NCBI RefSeq assembly: GCF_900101435.1
Contig: NZ_FMZH01000002.1
Span: 310,001 to 374,000, forward strand
Reading direction: 5' to 3'
Source of the DNA: Pedobacter soli
Lineage (GTDB): Bacteria; Bacteroidota; Bacteroidia; Sphingobacteriales; Sphingobacteriaceae
DNA length: 64,000 nt
Positions 54,631 through 63,385 of the stretch are shown in pieces (within the stretch, counting starts at the first letter, position 1; every line of letters begins with the position of its first letter). Position numbers and translations under genes: made by a program. The notes beneath the pieces were generated by a model, which searched no databases, had not been told where the DNA came from, and saw only the letters and a list, made by a program, of their open reading frames with translations.

Positions 54631-55587
54631 ATGGATAAAAATTTTACACCTATAAATGAAGATTTGCTTGCAAAATACCTGCTTGGCGAGGCTACTGTGC
54701 CCGAAAGTGAGCAGGTAGAGTTATGGGCAAAATCTTCTCCCGAAAACCTTAAACAATTAACGGATTTCAGGACCATACTGGAAAAAAGCAAACTGCAGCA
54801 TGATTCAGGGATTGATGCGCAGGATGCTTTAGCCAGATTAAACCTGCGTTTGGAAAAAGAAACTAAAGCCAAAATGTGGGCTTACAAAAACGTGCTGCGT
54901 TGGGTAGCAGTTATCGCAATTGTTTTTGCGGCCGGCTTGTTTGCTTATCAAAATCTGGTGGCTAACAAATTAGCGGTAACCAGCAATGCAATGGCACTAA
55001 CCCAGCAACTGCCAGATGGTTCTACAGTGATTCTGAATAAACAATCCTCTGTGTCGTTTGTAGGCGGCTTTTTTAATAAAACCCGGCAGGTAAAACTTAA
55101 GGGTGAGGCTTTTTTTAAAGTGAGTGCCAACAAAGCAAAACCCTTTATTATTGATGTTAATCAGGTGCAGATAACAGTTGTGGGCACAGCATTTAATGTA
55201 AAAAGCAATAACAACGAAACGGTGGTGATTGTAGAAAGCGGCATTGTTAAAGTGAATAACCGACAGGATAGTGTGCGCTTAACTGCGGGTGAGAAAGTAG
55301 CCGTTACCCAAAATCAAACCAAATTGTTTAAAGGCGAAAACCAGGGTAAACTTTATAACTATTATTACTCTGGCGAGCTGGTTTGCGATGGAACCCCACT
55401 CAGCGAGCTGGTTCCGGTGCTTAACGAAAAATTTAAAACCAATATTGTTATTACGAATCCGGCAATCAAAACTTTACCGATTAGCACCACCTTTAAAAAT
55501 GAAAAGTTAACCGAGATCTTAGAGGTGGTGGCTCAAACCTTAAAAATTAAAGTCGAATATGGTCAGGGAATTATTAAACTGAAATAA
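54631..55587 (+). CDS. FecR-family anti-sigma factor
   Basis: A 318-residue single-pass inner-membrane regulator. The N-terminal cytoplasmic part (LLAKYLLGEATVPESEQVELWAKSS) holds the sigma factor; the membrane helix is about 90-107 (VLRWVAVIAIVFAAGLFAYQ); the periplasmic FecR domain includes LPDGSTVILNKQSSVSF, RQVKLKGEAFFKVS, KPFIIDVNQVQITVVGTAFNVK and VESGIVKVN. The C-terminal part (TFKNEKLTEILEVVAQTLKIKVEY) is an STN-like signalling domain. The next gene has an STN domain, the probable outer-membrane partner. Confidence 0.95.
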   Translation: MDKNFTPINEDLLAKYLLGEATVPESEQVELWAKSSPENLKQLTDFRTILEKSKLQHDSGIDAQDALARLNLRLEKETKAKMWAYKNVLRWVAVIAIVFAAGLFAYQNLVANKLAVTSNAMALTQQLPDGSTVILNKQSSVSFVGGFFNKTRQVKLKGEAFFKVSANKAKPFIIDVNQVQITVVGTAFNVKSNNNETVVIVESGIVKVNNRQDSVRLTAGEKVAVTQNQTKLFKGENQGKLYNYYYSGELVCDGTPLSELVPVLNEKFKTNIVITNPAIKTLPISTTFKNEKLTEILEVVAQTLKIKVEYGQGIIKLK

Positions 55588-55590
55588 ACC

Positions 55591-57450
55591 ATGCGCATAA
55601 TAGTCAGACTGATTTGTTTTTTGTTGTTGTGGTTTAGTTTTTCTGCTCAGGCGCAGTCGCTTTTAGCCAGGAATATTTCGCTTAATATCGAAAAGCAACA
55701 ACTGGGTAAGGTACTGAGCATGATTGAAACGCAGGGGGCATTCCGTTTCTCTTACAACAGCAATATATTGCCAACCGATAGTCTGGTTAGCATTCACGAT
55801 AATAATTTAAACATCGCTGAGGCGCTCGATAAAATCTTAAATCACCGGTTCGAATACCGCCAGGCCGGCAATTTCATTATCATCAGGTACGCGCCCATGG
55901 AGCTGGTGTTGCTCGTTAACGAATCGGTAGGTAATACAGATTTGTATACTATTACCGGCCAAATTGTTGATAAACAATTGCACAAGCCCATTGCCGATGC
56001 CAGTATTTACGAAAAGAACCTGCTGGTTTCCGAAATTTCGGATGGCAACGGGTATTTTTCCATGCGTTTAAAAAATATTAGCCAGCCCATTTCTTTAACG
56101 GTTAGTAAAGAGAATTATAAATCAACCGTTACCCATTTTCTGGCAGAGGTTAATGTAGTTCATACCAAAGGCCAGGTTAGTGAGCGTTTTATTAGCGGTA
56201 ATTTGGATGAAGTCGAAAAAACCTGGTTAGGCAATGCCTTGGTAACTACCGGGCAAAAAATCCAGTCGATTAATATTGGTGGCTTTATTGCTAAAGCACC
56301 TTTTCAGTTTGCCTTGCTTCCGGGCTTAAACTCTCATGGCTCCTTAAGCGGGCAAGTGGTTAATAAATTTTCTTTCAATGCCATTGGTGCCTATAGCGCT
56401 GGTGTTGATGGTGGCGAAATTGGTTTAATTTTCAATATTGATAAGAGCGATGTACGATACTTTCAGTTTGCCGGTGCTTTTAACCTGGTTGGTGGTAATG
56501 TTCACGGCGCTCAAATAGCCGGTTTTTTTAATCAGGTAATTGGCGGAGTAGAAGCTGCACAGGTTGCACTTGGTTATAATTATATAGGTAAAAGTTTTGA
56601 AGGCTTTCAGGTTGGTGGCATTTACAACCACATTGGCAATGATTTTAATGGTATGCAGGTCTCTTTAGGCTTGAATACTATTGGCAGAAGGCTGAATGGT
56701 TTTCAGGTTGGGGCATTTAACCTCATTGCTGAAAAACAAGAGGGACTTCAGGTTGGAGTTGCAGCAAATCTGGTTAGAGGTAAATCCAGAGGGATGCAAA
56801 TTGCGGGTATTGCCAATTTAAATCAGCAATCAGAAGGGGTGAGTGTTGCCGTATTGGGTAATTACACCGCAAGTACAGCCAGGGGCTTGCAAACCGGAGT
56901 AATTAATTATGCCGGGAAACTTAAGGGAGTCCAATTGGGTATTATTAATATTTCGGGGCAGAACGATGGTTACTCCATTGGTTTAATTAATGTTGCCCTA
57001 AACGGCTACCATAAATTGAGCCTGGGTACAAACGAAAGTACGCCCTACAATGTGGCTTATAAAGGAGGTAGCAAAAACCTGTACAATATGTTAATGTTTG
57101 GAATGAATAGTAAAGCAGGCGAGAAAGTATATACTGCAGGTTTAGGCTTTGGAAAAGAAATTGGTCTTTTCGGTAAGTTTTCCTTAAACCCCGAAATCAG
57201 CAGCCAATATGTTTATCAGGGTAGTTGGGATTACCTTAACCTGCTCAATAAATTCGAATTGCCATTAAATATCCGTATAAATAAATGGCTGGCCATACAA
57301 GGTGGTCCTTCGGTAAATATGTATTACACCAAACAAAATACGGCTATTAGTAATTTTGGTTTATTACAGCAAAAACATCAGGATTTTTCTTTTAAAAATC
57401 CGCGCCTTACCGGCTGGATTGGCTGGAATGTGGGGCTGGTAATTTTGTAA
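55591..57450 (+). CDS. STN/carboxypeptidase-regulatory-domain protein with repeated surface motif
   Basis: A 619-residue exported protein (signal peptide ending SAQAQS). Domains: STN (about 24-104, LNIEKQQLGKVLSMIETQGAFRFSYN), a carboxypeptidase-regulatory-like beta domain (about 119-200, ITGQIVDKQLHKPIADASIY), then from about 285 to 465 some 9 tandem roughly 20-residue repeats with a GxQxGxxNxxG pattern (GFQVGGIYNHIGNDFNGMQV), and a C-terminal beta-rich end. The repeats resemble the LA_2272-type surface family. In most ECF/FecR operons this place holds a TonB-dependent SusC-type receptor; no TonB barrel or plug is seen here. Confidence 0.82.
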   Translation: MRIIVRLICFLLLWFSFSAQAQSLLARNISLNIEKQQLGKVLSMIETQGAFRFSYNSNILPTDSLVSIHDNNLNIAEALDKILNHRFEYRQAGNFIIIRYAPMELVLLVNESVGNTDLYTITGQIVDKQLHKPIADASIYEKNLLVSEISDGNGYFSMRLKNISQPISLTVSKENYKSTVTHFLAEVNVVHTKGQVSERFISGNLDEVEKTWLGNALVTTGQKIQSINIGGFIAKAPFQFALLPGLNSHGSLSGQVVNKFSFNAIGAYSAGVDGGEIGLIFNIDKSDVRYFQFAGAFNLVGGNVHGAQIAGFFNQVIGGVEAAQVALGYNYIGKSFEGFQVGGIYNHIGNDFNGMQVSLGLNTIGRRLNGFQVGAFNLIAEKQEGLQVGVAANLVRGKSRGMQIAGIANLNQQSEGVSVAVLGNYTASTARGLQTGVINYAGKLKGVQLGIINISGQNDGYSIGLINVALNGYHKLSLGTNESTPYNVAYKGGSKNLYNMLMFGMNSKAGEKVYTAGLGFGKEIGLFGKFSLNPEISSQYVYQGSWDYLNLLNKFELPLNIRINKWLAIQGGPSVNMYYTKQNTAISNFGLLQQKHQDFSFKNPRLTGWIGWNVGLVIL

Positions 57451-57456
57451 ATTCAC

Positions 57457-57489
57457 AGACCTATAAGGTTTTTAAAACCTTATAGGTCT
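57457..57489. repeat. Palindromic repeat, left of the transposase
   Basis: A nearly perfect 33-base palindrome with 16-base arms and one central T. The core is CCTATAAGGTTTT, T, then AAAACCTTATAGG. It lies seven bases past the stop of the preceding gene and six bases from the transposase stop codon. Confidence 0.85.
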
Positions 57490-57494
57490 CAAAT

Positions 57495-58091
57495 TCAGAT
57501 TTCAAAATCTACAAATTTTTCTTTTTGATGAAATAATATAAACTCTTCTATGCCTCCAAACCAGTCAAAAACAGCATTTCGTTCAAGCTTTGTGTTTTTA
57601 TTGACAGAAATTATTGAATTATAAGAAGAGTATTCCCAGTCTGCTGCGGACTTACAGAAGCCGTGATGAACCGGGTTCTGGTGGATATAGTTAATTATTC
57701 TGGAGAAATAAAATTCGTCATTAATCGCTTTTCTCCGGGTGAAATCCAAAAATAAAGCACCTCTTCTATTATGCTGCTTGTTAAAGGCTTTTGCGTAACT
57801 ATTTAAGAAATTACTGAGTTGTTGCATAATGAATTTATGGAAGTAAAACTCATCATCGTTGTTTCTGGCCAATCGTCTAATTTCTTCCTCATTCTTCACC
57901 TGTATCAAGAAGTGAAAATGATTAGGCATTAAACAATAGCTAAAGGTCTTAGCTATTGGAGAGATGTATTTATTATACCTGTTTAGGAAAAAAATAAAAT
58001 TATCATGTATCCTAAATAAATTTTCGTCTCCTACAGCATGGTTATAAATATGGTAAAAATTGTCGGGATGAAATTTGTCAAAATATTTCAT
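57495..58091 (-). CDS. REP-associated tyrosine transposase (Y1_Tnp, RAYT)
   Basis: A 198-residue IS200/IS605-type HUH transposase of the single-domain REP-associated class. The HUH motif is H58-F59-H60 (CLMPNHFHFLIQVK) and the catalytic Tyr is Y135 in IINYIHQNPVHHGF. Both residues are intact, so it may be active on single-stranded DNA. It has no IS ends of its own; instead identical-core palindromes lie at 57457-57489 and 58115-58147, the arrangement known for RAYTs that mobilise REP hairpins. Confidence 0.9.
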   Translation of the reverse strand: MKYFDKFHPDNFYHIYNHAVGDENLFRIHDNFIFFLNRYNKYISPIAKTFSYCLMPNHFHFLIQVKNEEEIRRLARNNDDEFYFHKFIMQQLSNFLNSYAKAFNKQHNRRGALFLDFTRRKAINDEFYFSRIINYIHQNPVHHGFCKSAADWEYSSYNSIISVNKNTKLERNAVFDWFGGIEEFILFHQKEKFVDFEI

Positions 58092-58114
58092 AGCAATTTT
58101 TATATAAATGTAAT

Positions 58115-58147
58115 AATCCTATAAGGTTTTTAAAACCTTATAGGATT
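58115..58147. repeat. Palindromic repeat, right of the transposase
   Basis: The second copy of the palindrome: the core arms CCTATAAGGTTTT and AAAACCTTATAGG around one T are identical to the left copy, with different outer bases (AAT..ATT instead of AGA..TCT). It lies 23 bases before the transposase start codon and nine bases from the stop codon of the MMPL gene. Confidence 0.85.
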
Positions 58148-58156
58148 TAAGATCAA

Positions 58157-60508
58157 TTAATGATCAAATTCACTCGCATTCTTTGCGCTTTCTTCATCAG
58201 AAATTACTTTTCTTACTTTCTTTTTATCTAACCATAATACTAAAGCAGGTAATAAGGTGAGGTTAAAAATCAGCGCCACTAAAAGTGTTATTGATAGGAG
58301 TAGACCCAATACTACTGTTCCGCCGAAAGTTGAAGCAGTGAAGATACCAAAGCCAAAGAATAAGATTAAGGCAATATGCGTCATACTTACACCGGTTTCG
58401 GTAATCGTATCGGTAATTACTTTAGGCACACTGAAATTGGTCAGGTTAAGCTCTTGCTGGTACCGGGTAAGGAAATAAATGGTTTGATCGGAGGCCAGAC
58501 CAAAGGCAATCGTAAAAATTAGAATGGTTGAAGGTTTTAATGAAATACCAAAATAGCCCATAATACCAGCGGTAATAATCAAGGGCACAATGTTGGGCAA
58601 CAACGAAATAAACATAATGCCCAAACTTTTAAACTGAGCCAGCCTTAATAGCGAAATCAGCACTATGGCAAGGGCAATACTTTCTACCAGATGCTCTAAC
58701 ATGTAATCGGTACCTTTAGAAAAAATGATACTTGAACCGGTTAGTTCTACTTCAAATTTCGCCGGAGGCAAAATGCTGTCAATCCTTGGCTTCAGTTCGG
58801 CCATAATTGCATCAAGGCGTTTCGAACCCACATCAGCCATCTGGAAACTGATTCTGGTGCTTTGGTTGCCTTTGCTGATAAAATTGGTTAATAAACTTGC
58901 GTTGCCTTTTCCTCCGTTGGCAATATAGGCCAGAATAAAGTTCTTCTCGAGATTGTCAGGCAAACGGAAAAAGGTAGAATCGTTATTGTAAAAAGCCTGT
59001 GTAGCATATTTTAAGCCCATGTTTACCGAAATTGAACGAGAAAATTCCGGATAGGCTGAAATCATTTTCTCCAGCTTTTCTATTCTTTTCAGGTTGGTTA
59101 GGTTGAAAACACCATTCTTTTTCCTGGTATCTACGCTTACCTCAAGTGGTAAAATCCCTTCGAAGTTTTTCTCAAAGAATTTTAAATCGGTTAAAATTTC
59201 CGAGTTTTTGGGTAAATCGTCAACCACATAGCCATTAACGTTAATTTTCATTACTCCTATGAAGGCGATGATCGAAATCACAATCGTTCCGATGTAAATT
59301 AAACTGCTTTTTTGCTGTACCAGTGCATCGGTTTTAACCAGTAATTTGTGTAGAAAGCCTTCTTCAACATGGGTTTGTGCTTTCAGCTTAGGTGCCGGCA
59401 GGTAGCTGAAAATAATCGGAATTAAACACAGGCACATTAACCAGGTTACCATTACGTTGATGGATGCCACACTGCCAAACTGCATCAATAGCTCGCTGCC
59501 GGTAAAATACAATACGCCGAAACCAATGGCTGCGGTAATGTTAGCGATTAAAGTGGTAATGGCAATCCGCTCAATAGTTACGCTTAAAGCCAGTTGTTTG
59601 TCGCCATGTTTTCTCAGTTCGTTCTGGTATTTGTTTAACAATAAGATGCTGTTTGGAATACCAATAATTACAATAAGTGGTGGAATAAGTCCTGTTAAAA
59701 TGGTCAGTTCAAAACCAAACAACACCAGTGTGCCGATACTCCAGATTACACCCATTACTACAACCAAAATCGGGAAGAAAACAGCGTAGAATTTCTTAAA
59801 GAAAAACAGTAAAATTAATGCCGAAACTAAAATCGATAAACCTAAAAACAACACAAACTCGTTGCTGACCAATTTACTCACCGCAGTACGGATATAAGGT
59901 AAGCCCGAAATATGCACCTGTATTTTAGTCTTACTCTGGAAAGCTTTGGCTTTGGCCTCAATTTCTTTTAAAATCGGATTGCGCGCAGCGGTATTTAATA
60001 TTTTAGTATCGAAAGTAATGGCCATTAAAGTGGCATTCTGGCGGTTGTACACCAGTCCCTCAAAAAAAGGATTGTTATAAATGGTGTTTTTAATCGAGTC
60101 CATCTCCGTATCTGTTTTAACCAAGCCACCTGGTATTGGTTTTAAAACAAATTTTTGGTTCACGGTATCCTTCTCCAGTTGGAAAATCCTTCCTGATGAT
60201 AATACCTGCTTAATACCTTTTAATTTCTGGATACTGTTAGAGAGTTCTACCCACTGGTTGTAAACTTCTTTCTTGAAAATATCTGGCGATTGTATCCCCA
60301 CAACCATCACACTGCCATCTTCTCCAAAGGTTTTTTTGAAGGCATTGTATTTAATAAATGCACTGTCGGTTACGGGTAAAATTTTACTTCCTGTATAAGA
60401 GAGTTTTACGTTTTTGGCCTGATAAGCCATAAAAATGGTTCCGAGAACGAAAAATAGAATGATTGCGATACGGTTCTGAAGAATAAATCTCGATAGCTTA
60501 ACCCACAT
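58157..60508 (-). CDS. MMPL/RND-family transporter
   Basis: A 783-residue inner-membrane protein of the MMPL branch of the RND superfamily, with about 12 helices in two sets (near 12-30, 218-380, 405, 610-760) and two periplasmic loops. SSD-like motifs are seen in GLIPPLIVIIGIPNSILLLNKYQNELRK and TIAFGLASDQTIYFLTRY. Members export lipids or sterol-like molecules, including hopanoids; the substrate here is unknown. There is no adaptor or TolC gene beside it. It is divergent from recO. Confidence 0.88.
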   Translation of the reverse strand: MWVKLSRFILQNRIAIILFFVLGTIFMAYQAKNVKLSYTGSKILPVTDSAFIKYNAFKKTFGEDGSVMVVGIQSPDIFKKEVYNQWVELSNSIQKLKGIKQVLSSGRIFQLEKDTVNQKFVLKPIPGGLVKTDTEMDSIKNTIYNNPFFEGLVYNRQNATLMAITFDTKILNTAARNPILKEIEAKAKAFQSKTKIQVHISGLPYIRTAVSKLVSNEFVLFLGLSILVSALILLFFFKKFYAVFFPILVVVMGVIWSIGTLVLFGFELTILTGLIPPLIVIIGIPNSILLLNKYQNELRKHGDKQLALSVTIERIAITTLIANITAAIGFGVLYFTGSELLMQFGSVASINVMVTWLMCLCLIPIIFSYLPAPKLKAQTHVEEGFLHKLLVKTDALVQQKSSLIYIGTIVISIIAFIGVMKINVNGYVVDDLPKNSEILTDLKFFEKNFEGILPLEVSVDTRKKNGVFNLTNLKRIEKLEKMISAYPEFSRSISVNMGLKYATQAFYNNDSTFFRLPDNLEKNFILAYIANGGKGNASLLTNFISKGNQSTRISFQMADVGSKRLDAIMAELKPRIDSILPPAKFEVELTGSSIIFSKGTDYMLEHLVESIALAIVLISLLRLAQFKSLGIMFISLLPNIVPLIITAGIMGYFGISLKPSTILIFTIAFGLASDQTIYFLTRYQQELNLTNFSVPKVITDTITETGVSMTHIALILFFGFGIFTASTFGGTVVLGLLLSITLLVALIFNLTLLPALVLWLDKKKVRKVISDEESAKNASEFDH

Positions 60509-60629
60509 GTGCAGCTTTTTTTAATGATAATATTAACGGCAAAACTAATCTTATTTGTAAAACGTGATTACTTTTTGCACAATTAAATTTGCACAAATAA
60601 CATACTTTTGAAAAAAATGTTTTAAACGC

Positions 60630-61355
60630 ATGTTGCATAAAGTTAGAGGTATTGTTTTAAAGACCACCAATTACAGCGAAAGCAGTGTGATTGTGCAGGT
60701 ACTTACCGATAAATTTGGCATGCAGTCTTACCTGATAAATGGGGTTAAAAAGCCAAAAGCTAAGATTAAGATGAACATGCTCCAATCGCTCCATTTGTTA
60801 GATATGGTGGTGTACCATAAGGCCAATACCAACATTCAGCGAGTAGCTGAAGTGCGGCAAACGCCAGTGTTTAAAAGCATTCCTTACGATATGGTAAAAA
60901 CCAGTATCGTTATTTTTCTTAACGAGGTATTGTATAAAAGTATCAGGCAACAATCAGCTGATGAAGACCTGTTCGATTATATTTTCAATTCGGTAGCCTG
61001 GTTTGATGAAGTGGAAGAAATCAGCCCGAATTTTCACCTGTCTTTTTTACTAAAACTGACCCGTTTTTTGGGTTTTGCACCAAACGAAAAAAGAAGAACC
61101 GACCAGATTTATTTCGATTTGCAGGAGGGAGAGTTCTTTTCGCGGGTGCCTATTCATGCCAATTACCTGCAATTAGACGATGCTTTACAGTTTACTTCAC
61201 TTTTTAATACACCACTCGAAAAAAATTCTGAAATAAAATTAACCAATAGTCAGCGCAGGTTTTTGTTAGATAAGATATTGGTTTTCTATACCTTACATAC
61301 AGCTTCGTTTGGTACAGTTCAGTCGCATAAAATCCTCGAAACTTTGCTGAGCTGA
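60630..61355 (+). CDS. recO: DNA repair protein RecO
   Basis: A 241-residue recombination mediator that loads RecA at gaps in the RecF pathway. The N-terminal OB fold starts LHKVRGIVLKTTNYSESSVIVQVLTDKFG, the classic RecO beginning, and ends with the VYHKANTNIQRVAEVR segment. The helical middle includes LNEVLYKSIRQQSADEDLFDYI. The zinc-binding Cys of some RecO proteins are absent, as in other Bacteroidota. TACTTTTG lies about 20 bases before the start. It stands directly before the tRNA-Val promoter. Confidence 0.95.
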   Translation: MLHKVRGIVLKTTNYSESSVIVQVLTDKFGMQSYLINGVKKPKAKIKMNMLQSLHLLDMVVYHKANTNIQRVAEVRQTPVFKSIPYDMVKTSIVIFLNEVLYKSIRQQSADEDLFDYIFNSVAWFDEVEEISPNFHLSFLLKLTRFLGFAPNEKRRTDQIYFDLQEGEFFSRVPIHANYLQLDDALQFTSLFNTPLEKNSEIKLTNSQRRFLLDKILVFYTLHTASFGTVQSHKILETLLS

Positions 61356-61372
61356 AAAAAAAGAAAAAAAGA

Positions 61373-61403
61373 TTTGCAGAACAGTTTTATAGCGCTATAT
61401 TTG
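61373..61403 (+). promoter_or_regulatory. Promoter of tRNA-Val
   Basis: TTTG (61373-61376), 19 bases, TATATTTG (61396-61403): a full Bacteroidota consensus match. The tRNA starts 46 bases after the -7 element. None of the three later tRNA-like copies has an equivalent. Confidence 0.75.
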
Positions 61404-61449
61404 CATTCCCAAACGGAGAGTTGGGCATTAAATTGACAAAATAACAAAA

Positions 61450-61524
61450 GGGAAATTAGCTCAGCTGGTTCAGAGCACCTCGTTTACACCGAGGGGGTCG
61501 GGGGTTCGAACCCCTCATTTCCCA
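61450..61524 (+). tRNA. tRNA-Val (anticodon TAC)
   Basis: A complete 75-base cloverleaf. Acceptor GGGAAAT pairs with ATTTCCC, D-stem GCTC with GAGC, anticodon stem CCTCG with CGAGG around TTTACAC, and T-stem GGGGG with CCCTC around TTCGAAC, followed by discriminator A. The anticodon TAC reads valine GTA-type codons. CCA is not encoded. It has a consensus promoter and its own terminator. Confidence 0.97.
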
Positions 61525-61526
61525 CT

Positions 61527-61558
61527 AAAGCCTTTCAGGAAACTGGAAGGCTTTTTTT
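61527..61558 (+). terminator. tRNA-Val terminator with GAAA tetraloop
   Basis: AAGCCTTTCAG (61528-61538), GAAA, CTGGAAGGCTT (61543-61553), then T to 61558. It forms an 11-bp stem (one G-U pair) capped by a GNRA loop. The same hairpin is repeated with the tRNA copies at 61680 and 62235. Confidence 0.9.
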
Positions 61559-61595
61559 GTGGCTAAATTTTTGGATTTAATTGCAAGGCTCACTT

Positions 61596-61676
61596 GGGAA
61601 ATTAGCTCAGCTGGTTCAGCGCATCCCGTTTACACCGCGGGGGGCGTCCCGATTTGAACATCGGGATCATTTTCCA
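61596..61676 (+). pseudogene. Decayed tRNA-Val copy 2
   Basis: Starts 146 bases after the functional tRNA and shares its 5' 26 bases. The D-stem has changed (GCGC for GAGC), the anticodon stem has mismatches (TCCCG/CGCGG), and the T-arm is replaced by a 23-base palindromic arm (61646-61668, GTCCCGAT..ATCGGGAT) lacking TTCGA. The 3' acceptor strand is ATTTTCC. It would not fold as a normal tRNA. It lacks a promoter and lies after a terminator. Confidence 0.85.
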
Positions 61677-61679
61677 CAA

Positions 61680-61710
61680 AAGCTTTTCAGGAAACTGGAA
61701 GGCTTTTTTT
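61680..61710 (+). terminator. Terminator hairpin of copy 2
   Basis: AAGCTTTTCAG-GAAA-CTGGAAGGCTT plus T tract: the tRNA-Val terminator with one arm base changed but G-U pairing kept. Confidence 0.75.
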
Positions 61711-61748
61711 GTGGTTGAAATTTTCGGTTTTAATTGCAAAGCTCACTT

Positions 61749-61829
61749 GGGAAATTAGCTCAGCTGGTTCAGAGTACCTCGTTTACACCGAGGGGGTCGT
61801 CCCGATTAGAACATCGGGATCATTGCCCA
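61749..61829 (+). pseudogene. Decayed tRNA-Val copy 3, left flank of the GIY-YIG gene
   Basis: Starts 153 bases after copy 2. D-arm is GCTC/GAGT, the anticodon arm is intact (CCTCG TTTACAC CGAGG), but the T-arm is the 23-base palindromic form (61799-61821) and the acceptor 3' strand is ATTGCCC. The terminator that should follow is missing; the GIY-YIG region begins after CCAAAG instead. Confidence 0.85.
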
Positions 61830-61864
61830 GCCAAAGTTTTCATTACGTTCACAGATTTTATTAA

Positions 61865-62148
<284 letters not shown>

Positions 62149-62149
<1 letters not shown>

Positions 62150-62234
62150 AAATTATTCAGTTCAGCTGGTTCAGCGCATCCCGTTTACACCGCGGGGGGC
62201 GTCCCGATTTGAACATCGGGATCATTTCCCACCA
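62149..62234 (+). pseudogene. Decayed tRNA-Val copy 4, right flank of the GIY-YIG gene
   Basis: The 5' end is rearranged (GAAATTA, four extra bases, then GTTCAGCTGG) and from CAGCTGGTTCAGCGC on it matches copy 2, including the GCGC D-stem and the palindromic T-arm (62201-62223). It ends ATTTCCC-A-CCA, so it alone shows CCA. Its first base is the last base of the nuclease stop codon. Confidence 0.85.
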
Positions 62235-62265
62235 AAGCCTTTCAGGAAACTGGAAGGCTTTTTTT
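62235..62265 (+). terminator. Terminator hairpin of copy 4
   Basis: AAGCCTTTCAG (62235-62245), GAAA, CTGGAAGGCTT (62250-62260) and T tract, identical in the stem to the functional tRNA-Val terminator. It can end the GIY-YIG transcript. Confidence 0.85.
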
Positions 62266-62389
62266 GTGGTTGAAATTTTCGGTTTTAATTGTGGTATTTG
62301 TTTTACCATATAAGTCATTTAAGCTTAGATGGCCTTATGTTTCTTATATGGTTAAGTTTTACATAAATTGGCTGCAGAAAACACAGGCA

Positions 62390-63301
62390 ATGCTCGGTAA
62401 AATTATCAGGTTCATTTTTTTTGGAAACTACTTTGTAGGGATACTTGCTGTTGCCTTAACCATCGAAGCTACCGTGCAGTTGAGGGTACCTTTTAATTCG
62501 CTAAATTATTACCTGCTACTTTTCCTGGCGCCAACCATTTATTACACTTACGCCTATAACAAAGTATCGACAAAACCATCTACAACCAATCCGCGTAATC
62601 AGTGGTATTTTAAACATAAGCAGTTTATTAATTACAGTCAGGCAGTGCTTTTTATCAGTTGTATGTTGCTGACAATAAACCTGCTTTACCAGAATTTTGA
62701 TCACTTTCTGGCCCTGCCACTTAGTTATTGGATAGCTATACTGATTATTGTGACTGCCGGTGGTTTGTATTATGGTTTGTTGCCCCGATCGTTTTTAAAG
62801 TTTAACCTGCGCAATACCGGCTGGCTAAAAGCCTTTGTTATTGGTTTTGTATGGGCCTGTTGTGCCAATGTATTGCCGCTCATTATGCTCAAAATCGAGA
62901 CCGGTATAGGTTATCACGATTCGGTATTGTGGACCTGGTTATTTATCAAGAACTGGATGTTCTGTACCGTAAACGCCATCATTTTCGATATTAAGGATTA
63001 CCCTACTGATGCAAACCGGCATTTAAGAACTTTTGTGGTACGTTACGGTCTGAGAAGAACCATTTTTAATATCCTCATTCCCTTGTTAGTCGTGGGTTTA
63101 ATTTCACTAGGCATATTTGCCAGTTACAAAGGTTTTGCCTGGCCCCTGGTATTTTGCAATGTGTTACCCTTTATCTTTACCATTTATGTGGCTTATTCCA
63201 TGCACCGGCGAAAAAATATTCTTTACTATTTAATGGTGATCGACGGACTGATTTTGTTCAAAGCCATTTGCGGGATAGTAGGAATGCAATTTGTAGGGTA
63301 G
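62390..63301 (+). CDS. UbiA-like integral membrane protein
   Basis: About 303 residues and eight or nine membrane helices. Near residue 200, NAIIFDIKDYPTDANRHLRTFVVRYG matches the second Asp-rich motif of UbiA prenyltransferases (DxxD...D, then T-F/L-V-V-R-Y-G). The first motif (NDxxDxxxD) is not found at the expected place, where YAYNKVSTKPST stands instead, so prenyl transfer is doubtful. I start at MLGKIIRFIF (62390); the open frame from 62264 begins inside the tRNA-copy terminator. The next gene is a methyltransferase, a pairing that would fit quinone or lipid chemistry but is only suggestive. Confidence 0.7.
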   Translation: MLGKIIRFIFFGNYFVGILAVALTIEATVQLRVPFNSLNYYLLLFLAPTIYYTYAYNKVSTKPSTTNPRNQWYFKHKQFINYSQAVLFISCMLLTINLLYQNFDHFLALPLSYWIAILIIVTAGGLYYGLLPRSFLKFNLRNTGWLKAFVIGFVWACCANVLPLIMLKIETGIGYHDSVLWTWLFIKNWMFCTVNAIIFDIKDYPTDANRHLRTFVVRYGLRRTIFNILIPLLVVGLISLGIFASYKGFAWPLVFCNVLPFIFTIYVAYSMHRRKNILYYLMVIDGLILFKAICGIVGMQFVG

Positions 63302-63385
63302 ATGGTTAACTGTTAGGATCGGTTAACTGGTTAATTGTTGGGTATTACAATTAACCGATTTGTACAATTTAAACAATTAACCAAC

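Noticed and set aside
55591..57450. SusC/TonB-dependent receptor
   Set aside because: STN is present but no plug, TonB box or 22-strand barrel pattern; the C-terminal half is short tandem repeats.
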